From: Bacillus_BD oryzisoli_A
GTDB lineage: Bacteria; Bacillota; Bacilli; Bacillales; Cytobacillaceae
Direction: 5' to 3'
NCBI RefSeq assembly: GCF_043641075.1
Contig: NZ_JBHZRC010000003.1
Span: 310,001 to 374,000, forward strand
Length of the DNA stretch: 64,000 nt
Under the pieces are notes generated by a model. It saw nothing but the letters and a program-made list of their open reading frames with translations. It did no database searches and was not told the origin of the DNA. Both the position numbers and the translations under genes were made by a program. This document shows, one piece after another, positions 25,960 through 34,707 of the stretch (position 1 is its first letter; every line of letters starts with the position of its first letter).

Positions 25960-27687
25960 TTATTTAAGTCCGTCTAAGTAGGTTTGTGCGCGGTACATGT
26001 GGCCGGCAATTTTTTCTCCCCAATATGGATCAGAGGCATATTTTACATTCATTCCTGCACCTTTATTACCTAGAAATGCTCCATTAAATTTCCAGCTTGA
26101 TGGTGTAAGATATCCAGTTGATACGAATTCAGCCGCTCTTTCAACACATGCATCAAACGATTCGTACACACTGGCATTGCCCTCAGGATCTGAATCTGTT
26201 GCTTTAATCCCATAGAGATTGTTTTTATTTTGTGCAATACTGCTTGTACCCCATGCACTTTCATGGATGGCATGTGCCATTAAGTACAGAGCATTCACGC
26301 CATATTTTGCTTCCATTTCTTTAAAACGATTTCCTAGGCCTGCTAAAGGACTTTTGCTGGCAATCGCCTCTGCGTCTTCCTTTGAATAACCTTTTTCTTT
26401 CATTAAAAATTGAGCTAATGCCTTTTTATATTGTTCAGGATAATTATCATTCAGATATCGATCTAACTCTTCGCCTGTATAGCTCGAAGGCGTTCTTAAA
26501 TCTAAACTGCGATGAAAAATAGTCCACTGACCGGCAATAGTACCATTTGCATCAGTAAAGTTCATTCCATCCCAGCTATAGTACTTTTGCCCTTCCACCA
26601 TAAAGGATGGCGCCTCACCTAATAAAACAGCATTACTCACTTTCGTCAGTGGGTTATATATTGTATGGTATAACTCACTGTCGACACGTTTATAAGAAGA
26701 GCGATCGGCAATCAGTGATGCAGGAGTCAGGTTGACATTCTTCGGGTCCACATAGCCTTCCTTGCCACCGATAGAAATCTTTACCCAATTTTCTGAGGCA
26801 TCCAAATACTGAAGCTCTGTACCCGAGCTGACATACGTTCTACTTGGATTAGCTAAATTAGCGCCATCAAAAATATTGGTCACACTATTTGATACTGCAA
26901 TACCATTCTTAATATATACAATACTATTACCCTTCATAATTGCTTGGCTGCCATTTACATTATTTTTTGCTGTATTAAAATCAGCATAAGAAGAAATCAG
27001 CCGTTTAGAGCCATCTGAATTAAATTCTACTACACTAAAGCTTTTTTCAAGAGTAGGGTTTATTTTAATCAGCATTCGGCTGATTACCGCTGCCGTTTGT
27101 CCGCGAGTAGCCTGCGCTAACGGAGCAAATGAATTATCAGGATTTCCTCCCATAATACCCAAATTAACTAACCGTTGAACCGCATCAAGGAACGATGGAC
27201 CAATTTGTGCTTTATCTGTAAAAGTAAGCTCAGAAGGATTTGAAATAATTCCCTTTGAGTCAATTGCACGGAAAATCATGATAGCCATTTCTTGACGTGA
27301 AATCTGGATATTTGGCAGGAACGTACCATCTGGATAACCTTTTACAATACCCTGTTTTGCAGCAGACTGAATGACACTATAATACCAGTCAGTCGGATTT
27401 ACATCGCTGTATGATAGCTCTGAGTCTTCGGCAATTGAAACGCCGGCCGATTCAACTGAATCCAGTTCTAGTGCCCTGATTACCATAGCCGCAAATTCAG
27501 CACGTGTAATGGAGCCATCGGGTTTATAAATGCCAGGTCCATACCCTTGCAGAATTCCTTCCGAAATTAGAAAACGCATTTCTTTTTCAAAAAAATGGCC
27601 TGAAATATCATCTGCTGCAGCATCCGCCTTTGGAACGGAAAACAACAAAAGACAAACAGCCAAACAAATCGATACTGCCTTCTTCAT
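25960..27687 (-). CDS. SLH-anchored endo-beta-N-acetylglucosaminidase
   Basis: The 575-residue secreted protein has a signal peptide (1-23), three SLH motifs (about 27-215), a middle region with an SH3-like segment (TELQYLDASENWVKISIGG) and a C-terminal glucosaminidase domain with catalytic Glu476 in AHAIHESAWG. It should cut glycan strands and be held on the pyruvylated polymer. The middle region lacks any other recognised catalytic motif. AAAGGAGG precedes the ATG. It mirrors the choline-repeat glucosaminidase at 11441-13267, with the anchor exchanged. Confidence 0.93.
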   Translation of the reverse strand: MKKAVSICLAVCLLLFSVPKADAAADDISGHFFEKEMRFLISEGILQGYGPGIYKPDGSITRAEFAAMVIRALELDSVESAGVSIAEDSELSYSDVNPTDWYYSVIQSAAKQGIVKGYPDGTFLPNIQISRQEMAIMIFRAIDSKGIISNPSELTFTDKAQIGPSFLDAVQRLVNLGIMGGNPDNSFAPLAQATRGQTAAVISRMLIKINPTLEKSFSVVEFNSDGSKRLISSYADFNTAKNNVNGSQAIMKGNSIVYIKNGIAVSNSVTNIFDGANLANPSRTYVSSGTELQYLDASENWVKISIGGKEGYVDPKNVNLTPASLIADRSSYKRVDSELYHTIYNPLTKVSNAVLLGEAPSFMVEGQKYYSWDGMNFTDANGTIAGQWTIFHRSLDLRTPSSYTGEELDRYLNDNYPEQYKKALAQFLMKEKGYSKEDAEAIASKSPLAGLGNRFKEMEAKYGVNALYLMAHAIHESAWGTSSIAQNKNNLYGIKATDSDPEGNASVYESFDACVERAAEFVSTGYLTPSSWKFNGAFLGNKGAGMNVKYASDPYWGEKIAGHMYRAQTYLDGLK

Positions 27688-27793
27688 TTATTTCCTCCTT
27701 TATCTCTTATATTTCTAATCTATCAGATTACCACATACATAACTATGAATTTTTCATGTTATTTAATGGTAGAGATTTTTTTTACATAAAAAA

Positions 27794-27831
27794 GGATAAC
27801 ATTCCATTGCCATATGCAATGGATGCTATCC
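27794..27831 (-). terminator. Terminator of the heptad-repeat SLH gene
   Basis: GGATAACATTCCATTGC and GCAATGGATGCTATCC pair with few mismatches, followed by six T on the minus strand. Confidence 0.85.
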
Positions 27832-27855
27832 CGTTGTTTCTATATAAACTATTTA

Positions 27856-28797
27856 TTAATTATAGTACAAATTAATTAAAGATAGTCCTCTATTTATGAT
27901 TGCTGCTGTCTCAGCACGTGTAGCATTTGCCAGTGGTGCAATCGTATCAGCAGTCTTACCATTAATGATTCCAAATTGGACTAAAAGCGCTACACTATCC
28001 TTCGCATAGCTGCTTATTGCATTGCGGTCTGTGTAGTTCACTAATACTTGATCAGAAGAAACTGGAATTTGTTGTCCTGAAACAATGGTTAAAGCTCGTC
28101 CAATAAACGTAGCAATTTGTTCACGCGTAATTTCAGTATTTGGATTAAAACGGCCATTCCCATCACCATTTGTTAACCCTAAAGAAGCAGCGTACTGAAC
28201 ATCCTGTGCATACCATGCATTTGCATCCACATCATTAAAGCTTAGTTGAACGCTACCTTCTGGAACATTGTAGCTTTTTAACATACGTACCACTAACGTG
28301 ATAAATTCAGCTCTAGTAATATCAGCATCAGGAGCAAAGGAATCTGCTGTTTTTCCTTTGATGATATCATTCGTAGCTAAAACTTCAATATCACCTTGTG
28401 CCCAGTGTCCTTGAATATCATTAAATGTTTTTACACCATACGTATCGTCAGTAACGCCATAGGCATCATCTGTCACACCATATGTATCATCAGTCACTCC
28501 GTATGCATCGTCTACTACACCGTATGTATCGTCAGTAACACCATACGCATCGTCTGCTACACTATATGTATCGTCAGTAACACCATAGGCATCATCTGCT
28601 ACGCCATATGCATCGTAAGTAACGCCATCATATACAGTCTGTGTTACTTTTTGTTCTGGTTGTCCTGATTCCTCTAAGATCACAACTTCCGCTTTATCTT
28701 CTGTATTCTCCGCTGCTAATGCATTAGAAGCAATTGGAGTGAATAGAAGCGTAAAAGCTGCTAAGCCACTAATAAATGATAATTTTTTCTTCAACAT
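27856..28797 (-). CDS. SLH protein with acidic tyrosine-rich heptad repeats
   Basis: The 313-residue product has a signal peptide (1-29), an acidic linker, nine heptads of the form DD(A/T)YGV(T/A/V) at residues 61-123, and three SLH motifs (about 127-310). There is no enzymatic domain. The heptads alternate DDAYGV and DDTYGV, so the real period is 14 residues. Regularly spaced aspartate pairs and tyrosines suggest a calcium-binding, extended or self-assembling segment exposed between anchor and solvent, but no function is known to me. Translation seems to depend on a hairpin between Shine-Dalgarno and start. Number of repeats may vary between strains. Confidence 0.9.
   Translation of the reverse strand: MLKKKLSFISGLAAFTLLFTPIASNALAAENTEDKAEVVILEESGQPEQKVTQTVYDGVTYDAYGVADDAYGVTDDTYSVADDAYGVTDDTYGVVDDAYGVTDDTYGVTDDAYGVTDDTYGVKTFNDIQGHWAQGDIEVLATNDIIKGKTADSFAPDADITRAEFITLVVRMLKSYNVPEGSVQLSFNDVDANAWYAQDVQYAASLGLTNGDGNGRFNPNTEITREQIATFIGRALTIVSGQQIPVSSDQVLVNYTDRNAISSYAKDSVALLVQFGIINGKTADTIAPLANATRAETAAIINRGLSLINLYYN
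28432..28617 (-). repeat. In-gene tandem repeat coding for the heptads
   Basis: Nine 21-bp units, in part arranged as 42-bp pairs, code for residues 61-122 of the SLH protein. The core YGVTDD recurs throughout. The units remain alike at DNA level, with synonymous differences, so slippage or recombination could change their number without breaking the frame. Confidence 0.88.
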
Positions 28798-28849
28798 AAT
28801 TCGATCGCCAGTTTCTTGCTATGTTAAACCGGGATCGCCCACCTCCTTT
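28795..28849 (-). promoter_or_regulatory. Shine-Dalgarno separated from its start codon by a hairpin
   Basis: On the minus strand AAAGGAGGT (28849-28841) is about 43 bases from the ATG at 28797, and nothing closer looks like a binding site. Between them CGATC-CCGGTTT pairs with AAACTGG-C-GATCG (12 bp, one bulged C, 11-base loop). With the stem folded, about four bases remain on each side, giving a normal effective spacing of about eight. This arrangement is known for phage T4 gene 38. Confidence 0.6.
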
Positions 28850-28929
28850 AGGTATAATTTACTATTATTTTACACTATTAAATATACAGATTATGATAGG
28901 AATTGTCTATAATTTTCCCTTTATTCATA

Positions 28930-31164
28930 TTATAAACCTCTTAATTGCTCTACCGTTTCCTTTAGGGCTCTATCATTTCCTTCAAGAGAATAAAGATGAT
29001 GCTGATCATCGTCAATACTTTTCAGTGCAAGAATCATTAAGGCCTTTATCTTACTATCATCCTTCAAATGATTATATCGACTGTATAATTCTACTACTTT
29101 CTCAGGCTGCCCTAACAGATAATAGGAAAGACCTGTATAGTACGCTATAGGACTCGTTATCCCAAAATCCCTGCTGTTATATTCCTTTGACAAATCCTGT
29201 TGTTGAAAAGCAGCTTCCCACTGACTAAATTGCTGATAATCCACTAAAGCCGCCTTTGCCCATTGCTGCTTTTGATCAGGCACCATTCTTGCCATTTCCA
29301 GCTTTAATTTCATACTTTGTTCATATAACTGTGTATTATAGTGGTCAACCTCTAAGGCTTTATCGAGTAATGCTAGGGCTTCCTTCTTGTTTCCTAACTG
29401 CGCTTGGATACCGGCAGCCTTTTGCAGAACAATGGAATGATGTGGTTCCAGCTGCACCATATCAGCAGCCATATCCTCTAATTCCTTCCTATAATCCAAC
29501 TCTGGATTTTCCCTCATCCTATGCAGATAAAAATCACTTAAATTCATTTGATAGGTCACATTCTTAGGGTGATAGTCGATTGCTTTTTCAAACACTGAAA
29601 TCTTCTCTATAGAATCGGTCGTTTGCCTCGCTTCATCAGCATATTGTACTGCCTGCATATATCTAAATGAGGAAATGATTCCTACGACAACCAGAATGGC
29701 GAATATACTTAATGTAATGGTAACCATTCTCTTCTGATTGACTTCACTCATACGGAAGAAGGATTTTTCATGTGACCCATCTTGCTCTGGAATCCCCATG
29801 ACAAGCAGCCACATTACCATGAGCCAAACTGTACCAAAGGAAAAATTAAAATCAATAAAGCTGTGTACTGCAATCGTCAATAGCGCAATCACAACAGCCG
29901 TTGACATAGACTTGTCCTGTGCTTGTTTATAGCCTTGGAATACCTTGTGTAATAAATAGCCAAATACGATAAAAAAGATAATAAATCCTACCCAGCCTGT
30001 ATCCAACAACCATTCAAGATACCCATTATGAACCTTGTTGGATAGATAGGGAGTCTGCTGATACATGCTGTAAACCGTTGCCCAGCCTTCCCCGCCAAAG
30101 CCAATGAAGGGTGAGTCCTTACTCATCCTTAAAGCATCTCGGAAAAAGATGAAACGCTCTTGAGCTGTCCCTGCCTGCAGGCTGATTTCCGAGATTCTAT
30201 CCTGCAGATGATCTGGGAGCACGCGATATAGTAAACCTTTATATCTCAAATCAAGCATGGCAGCAACAGAAAAAATTATAGCTGTAGCTGGCAACACAAA
30301 CTGCATTCCCTTCCTTGTAAAAAAATTGATTTGTAAATTTTTACGATAGAAGAGATACTTCATTCCAATATTAAGTGCAGCCGACAGAAGAATTACAGCG
30401 ATGCTTGCTGCCACTCCTACATTCTTTGAGAATAGAAGGTAGTTTAGCAATAAAGAACAGCCTACTGTAATGATTGTGTAGGTTATATACTCAATCTGCC
30501 GCTTGACTGATAGCATCACCAATCCTATAAACCAAAGGAGTGGCAGAATGAGAATCATCCCTCTTGAAGACGCTTGTATAAAGCAAATGAAAAAAGGGAT
30601 TAGTGGAATGGCGTATACTAGATACGATAAAATAGAGCTGCCTTTTTTCGTCATCAAAAGCAAGCAGAATAAATAATAAACCGCCATTACCATGGCAAAC
30701 GTATTAGGATATTGAAATACGCCTGCAAACCGACTATTCAACACTGCATCATGATAATCATAAGTGCCCCAATAAACCATTAGCATAAAAAGGGAAATCA
30801 GCGTCCCCGTTAAAATAAAAATGGGTGATAGCCATTTCCTGACTGCAGGTTTAAAGGAAACCCAATATAATAGAAGAAAAAATGACGAATAGGCTAGCCA
30901 TTTTATCACAGAATCCATTGCTCCCATTGGGCTCTCAGCTACCGGCAGTGATAGGAGATAGCTTATCGGCAATAGCAAAACAAGTAGGACTGTCTTTAAT
31001 GAATAGGTCTCTTTTTTTATCAATAAATGCCTGACAATCAGCAGAAGCATTAAGGAAATGATGATAAAATAGGTCCCGTAGGATTCAGCCGTGAAATAAA
31101 GCCCTCTTTGATAGGGAGTTACGATAAAAATAATGGCTAAAAATATAAAAATGAACCATTGCAT
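28930..31164 (-). CDS. O-antigen ligase family membrane protein with C-terminal TPRs
   Basis: The 744-residue protein has about twelve membrane segments in its first 490 residues, with the Wzy_C-type segment FIGFGGEGWATVY in the large periplasm-facing loop. A C-terminal extracellular part (about 510-744) follows, with two or more TPR-like helices (for example LGNKKEALALLDKALEVDHY). Family members polymerise glycans or transfer them to lipid or protein. The TPRs may bind a partner or acceptor. It follows the penicillin-binding-protein gene after 28 bases and has its own AGGAGG, so the two are probably co-transcribed. Substrate is unknown; a surface glycan or glycoprotein is likely. Confidence 0.86.
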   Translation of the reverse strand: MQWFIFIFLAIIFIVTPYQRGLYFTAESYGTYFIIISLMLLLIVRHLLIKKETYSLKTVLLVLLLPISYLLSLPVAESPMGAMDSVIKWLAYSSFFLLLYWVSFKPAVRKWLSPIFILTGTLISLFMLMVYWGTYDYHDAVLNSRFAGVFQYPNTFAMVMAVYYLFCLLLMTKKGSSILSYLVYAIPLIPFFICFIQASSRGMILILPLLWFIGLVMLSVKRQIEYITYTIITVGCSLLLNYLLFSKNVGVAASIAVILLSAALNIGMKYLFYRKNLQINFFTRKGMQFVLPATAIIFSVAAMLDLRYKGLLYRVLPDHLQDRISEISLQAGTAQERFIFFRDALRMSKDSPFIGFGGEGWATVYSMYQQTPYLSNKVHNGYLEWLLDTGWVGFIIFFIVFGYLLHKVFQGYKQAQDKSMSTAVVIALLTIAVHSFIDFNFSFGTVWLMVMWLLVMGIPEQDGSHEKSFFRMSEVNQKRMVTITLSIFAILVVVGIISSFRYMQAVQYADEARQTTDSIEKISVFEKAIDYHPKNVTYQMNLSDFYLHRMRENPELDYRKELEDMAADMVQLEPHHSIVLQKAAGIQAQLGNKKEALALLDKALEVDHYNTQLYEQSMKLKLEMARMVPDQKQQWAKAALVDYQQFSQWEAAFQQQDLSKEYNSRDFGITSPIAYYTGLSYYLLGQPEKVVELYSRYNHLKDDSKIKALMILALKSIDDDQHHLYSLEGNDRALKETVEQLRGL

Positions 31165-31192
31165 GGATGTATCCTCCTGATAGTAGATCTAC

Positions 31193-32797
31193 TTAGTCAA
31201 TCTCTGAAAAAACTTTCTTGAATAATTCCGCTGGGTATTCTGCACCGCTATAGACCATTCGGTTTCTTGGGGTAACCTCATCCGGCCCAATCCAGAACGA
31301 TCCAACATATTTGTCGTTAAAGCCAACAAACCACCCATCATAGGAGGTCGTGCCGGTTTTCCCCGCTATTTTCTGTCCCTTCATCTGCGCTTCGTCACCT
31401 GTGCCGCTCTTCACAACCTCTTGTAACATTGGCAGCATTGTTTCTGCTGTTTTCTCTTTAATGATTCGCTTTTGAAATCTGTGTGTTTTATAGATTCTTT
31501 TACCATCCTGGCTTTCAATCCTTTCTACGGCATGTGCCTCTGTCATTTTTCCTTCATTCGGAAAAATCGTGTAGGCCTGTGCCATAGAAAGCGGCGATGT
31601 ACCAATACTGGTAAATCCAAGTGCCAAGCCGAATCCATCCTCACGGTCCAATGAGAATAAGTCAAATTTATCCATATACTGTAAGCCTTTATTAAGACCA
31701 ATTTCATTCAAAAGCCACACGGCGGGTATATTATACGAATGGACAAGGGCCTCTTCTAATGTTACCTGCTTTCTATATTCCCCATCATAATTTTTAGGCT
31801 CGTAATCCCCAACTTTCATGGGTACGTCCTTTAAATAATCCGTAGGTTTCCATCCCATGTCGATGGCAGGAGCATATTCAATTAACGGTTTAAAGGTGGA
31901 GGCTGGCTGCCGCGTTGTATCTGTAGCCCGATTGAATGTGGATGTGTGATAATAACGCCCTCCCATGAGAGCAGCAATTCTCCCTGAATCCTCCTCGATA
32001 ACGGCTCCTCCTGCTTCGATAAATGCTCTTTCTTTATAGGGGAAATTTTTCACATCCTGAAAGGTTTGATACATCCGCTCTTGAATATCGCTGTCCAATG
32101 TAGTCCTGACAACATAACCCTTTCGAAATAGCTCACCCTCCGATAAATCAAATATTCCCTTCAATTCTTTAATTACCTGCTGCGTGTAGGATTGCGCGAT
32201 GGTATTGGGGTTATTTATCCTGTCTATTAAGCTGGGTATTTTTGATTGCATTTTTTGTTGTTCTTCTTTTGTTATGTAGCCTGCATTCTCTAATCCTAGC
32301 AAAAAGGAATGCATCTCGGTTTTGATATTCTTGTATTCTCTTTTTTGTGACAGCATTAATAAAAGCGTTTGTTCAAGCTCCGTGGTTTCACTTAATTTTT
32401 TGTTGAAATAATAAGAAGAAGCATTTCCCATTCCAACTATTCCGTTATTAAAATACATTTTATTAACCACTATTTCTTGCTGGAGCTGCTTTGAAAAGGA
32501 ATGCTCCATCAGCTGCTGCGTTACAAATCTTTTAATAGGCTGATTTGAATAGAGAAGGTTAGGAAGAGAATTGGTTATCCCCTCTTTATCGATATAATCT
32601 AAAAATAGTTCAGGAATCCCATAATGATGGATCCAGTTAGTAGCAGCAGGAAGGATAGGATTTCCTTCCTGGTCAAGTAAGCTTGTTTGACCAGCCTGTG
32701 TTAGTTCACCTTTTGTTTTTAGTGTTTCAATGGCTGCATATAGCGCAAACCATAAAACGAATAATACCATATACATAAACATTGCTCTTTTTTTCAC
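31193..32797 (-). CDS. Penicillin-binding protein with intact transpeptidase and degenerate GT51 domain
   Basis: One N-terminal membrane helix is followed by a shrunken glycosyltransferase-51 remnant (about 75-150) and a full transpeptidase domain (about 225-530). Active-site motifs Ser300-x-x-Lys303 (PASTFKP), Ser354-Tyr-Asn and Lys480-Thr-Gly are intact. In the GT51 part only traces such as FVTQQLMEH and MYFNNGIVGMGNASSYYF remain. The EDxxFxxHxG motif with the catalytic glutamate is absent. It would cross-link peptidoglycan but not polymerise glycan. The start is GTG with AGGAGG six bases upstream. Class A ancestry is clear, and loss of the first activity is inferred from the missing motif. 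Confidence 0.88.
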   Translation of the reverse strand: MKKRAMFMYMVLFVLWFALYAAIETLKTKGELTQAGQTSLLDQEGNPILPAATNWIHHYGIPELFLDYIDKEGITNSLPNLLYSNQPIKRFVTQQLMEHSFSKQLQQEIVVNKMYFNNGIVGMGNASSYYFNKKLSETTELEQTLLLMLSQKREYKNIKTEMHSFLLGLENAGYITKEEQQKMQSKIPSLIDRINNPNTIAQSYTQQVIKELKGIFDLSEGELFRKGYVVRTTLDSDIQERMYQTFQDVKNFPYKERAFIEAGGAVIEEDSGRIAALMGGRYYHTSTFNRATDTTRQPASTFKPLIEYAPAIDMGWKPTDYLKDVPMKVGDYEPKNYDGEYRKQVTLEEALVHSYNIPAVWLLNEIGLNKGLQYMDKFDLFSLDREDGFGLALGFTSIGTSPLSMAQAYTIFPNEGKMTEAHAVERIESQDGKRIYKTHRFQKRIIKEKTAETMLPMLQEVVKSGTGDEAQMKGQKIAGKTGTTSYDGWFVGFNDKYVGSFWIGPDEVTPRNRMVYSGAEYPAELFKKVFSEID

Positions 32798-32883
32798 AAA
32801 AATCCTCCTAAAACCAATTACCCACTATTATATTACTATAAAATTCAGTTTGTTTAGTAACTTCGAGTAAATTTGGTCAAAAA

Positions 32884-32906
32884 AAAAGACTGATGTACAG
32901 TCTTTT
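32884..32906 (-). terminator. Terminator beyond repeat copy 4
   Basis: AAAAGACTG and CAGTCTTTT form a perfect stem, followed by T residues on the minus strand. It is the first terminator after the nagZ-like gene, so repeat copy 4 lies in that transcript. Confidence 0.85.
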
Positions 32907-32950
32907 ATAAATAATGAAGGTTTATTTATTTGGCCATGTAAAACTATGTT

Positions 32951-33076
32951 GTTGATTTCCGTTCCAGGCACTACGCTTTCCGCGGGCGACCGCCGAGCCT
33001 CCTCGACACTTGTCTCCGGGGTCTCGCCTGTCTCGCTTCTCCCGCAGGAGTCTGCGTGCCTTCCACTCCAATCAAC
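32951..33076. repeat. Interspersed repeat, copy 4
   Basis: This 126-bp copy starts GTTGATTTCCGTTCCAGGCA and ends TCCACTCCAATCAAC. It lacks the CTTCG step of the GACACTTCGTGTC hairpin, reading GACACTTGTCTC instead. It lies between the nagZ stop and the next terminator. Confidence 0.87.
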
Positions 33077-33134
33077 CTGCTAACAAAAATCAACACTTTT
33101 TTTTAAAAACACTATCTATTTAAGAAACTATTAA

Positions 33135-34679
33135 TTATTTTCCAACCATTTGTTTTGCAGCACTCGGGTCGACGTAAATATTCTGTATGGATGAAAATTT
33201 ATGCCGCAGGATTCTTTTAACTGCATCATCGATGACAGATTGAGATAGTTTACCTGATTCAATTGCATTCAATATCCCATTATACACCTGGACTTGGTTT
33301 TCAAGTGTATGACAGACCAATAGGAGGTCAGCCCCTGCTTTTACTGCTTCATATCCCAAATCCTGATAGGAATAATACTTGTTAACTGCCCCCATTTCGA
33401 GGTCATCCGTCACTACAATTCCCGTATAACCGAGCTGCTTCCTTAAAAGGTCCTGGATAATGATTGATGAGATGCTGGCCGGTTTATCCTTATCATAAGC
33501 CGGGTATTTAATATGTGTCACCATCACAAAAAAACGATTATGATTGACATTCTCTATCATTTTTTTAAAGGGATAGATGTCACTATTTTCTAGGTCCAGC
33601 TTATCTGCCTCTACAGATGAGGTATCCTGATGGGGATCAACTGCGCTTCTCCCATTTCCGGGAAAATGCTTTAACGTGGAGGTTATACCCGAATCTGTCA
33701 TCCCGTTAACCACCTGGCTGCCGAATAAATAGGCATTCTCCGGGTTCTCACCGAACGAGCGTGTATCTGTCTTGGATAAATCCAGATTCGGTGCATAATT
33801 CACATTAATTCCCATTAGCGCTAATTCCGTTCCCGTTCGCTTTGCGGTTGCATAGATTTCCTGAATATCCCCTCTTGTCCCAAGCTCCTGCTGTGAAGGA
33901 ATAGGTGTCACATGACCCTTCATCCGCACAATCCTTCCGCCCTCCTGATCAACGCTAAGCATAAGAGGAATCTGCCATTCTGATGAAGCCTGCGCCAGTC
34001 CTTGAAGACTGTTAGATAATAAAGCCACCTGCTCGGGAGTTTCCATGTTTCGATCATAATAAATAACGCCGCCAATATGGTATTCCTCTATCATTTTTTT
34101 TATATGATCATCAGGCTGCTTACTTGAAAAGCCTACTACCATCATCTGACCGATCTTTTCCTTAAGGGTCATTTCGCCAACTATGGAATTTATTTTTTCT
34201 TCCAGGGTTACTTCCTTACCTTCTGTCTCTTCTGGTATTGGATCCTTTTCTTGAGTGTCCTCTGTTTTGGGGTCATCTAAAGCGGTTTCTTTATTTATCT
34301 CAGACAAGGTGTTATCATTTTGTTCCTTTGCTTCCATTTCAGTTGTTTTTTCATGCAGGCTATTCTCTGCCAATTCATTTGTACGGGATACAGTATTTTG
34401 AGAGGGTTCTTCCTGTTGTTGTTTAATACTTGATATAAATTCAACATCCTCATTGACTGTTGGGTTTACCTTTTTTGAGTCGTAATGTACGATATTTTCC
34501 CCGCCTTCAAGGAACAAATTAGGAACGAACTGATCCTTCCCCTTAACGATTGAAGGGTCTCCTACCTTCTGTTGAGTCACTAATGTTGATTGATCTAATT
34601 GATGGGTTGACCATGCTGTAAAAAGAATTACAAAAGCATATATTATGGTAAATCCAAGCTGTCTTTTGATTTTTGTCAT
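33135..34679 (-). CDS. nagZ: Membrane-anchored beta-N-acetylhexosaminidase (GH3, NagZ-like)
   Basis: The 514-residue protein has an N-terminal membrane helix, an acidic disordered linker (about 60-165) and a GH3 domain (about 170-505). The signatures are KHFPGNG followed by VDPHQDTS with the histidine-aspartate dyad typical of NagZ, and TDDLEMGA at 424-431 with the nucleophile. It should remove GlcNAc from the non-reducing end of muropeptides outside the membrane. It follows the phosphodiester glycosidase gene by 28 bases, so both are likely one operon. The long acidic linker may span part of the wall. Confidence 0.92.
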   Translation of the reverse strand: MTKIKRQLGFTIIYAFVILFTAWSTHQLDQSTLVTQQKVGDPSIVKGKDQFVPNLFLEGGENIVHYDSKKVNPTVNEDVEFISSIKQQQEEPSQNTVSRTNELAENSLHEKTTEMEAKEQNDNTLSEINKETALDDPKTEDTQEKDPIPEETEGKEVTLEEKINSIVGEMTLKEKIGQMMVVGFSSKQPDDHIKKMIEEYHIGGVIYYDRNMETPEQVALLSNSLQGLAQASSEWQIPLMLSVDQEGGRIVRMKGHVTPIPSQQELGTRGDIQEIYATAKRTGTELALMGINVNYAPNLDLSKTDTRSFGENPENAYLFGSQVVNGMTDSGITSTLKHFPGNGRSAVDPHQDTSSVEADKLDLENSDIYPFKKMIENVNHNRFFVMVTHIKYPAYDKDKPASISSIIIQDLLRKQLGYTGIVVTDDLEMGAVNKYYSYQDLGYEAVKAGADLLLVCHTLENQVQVYNGILNAIESGKLSQSVIDDAVKRILRHKFSSIQNIYVDPSAAKQMVGK

Positions 34680-34707
34680 GTGTTATTCCCCTGCTGCCTT
34701 TAACTTT

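Noticed and set aside
28801..28849. Riboswitch before the heptad SLH gene
   Set aside because: The leader has a single hairpin and none of the conserved cores of c-di-GMP, c-di-AMP, preQ1 or fluoride riboswitches known to me. I keep it as a hairpin-bridged start.
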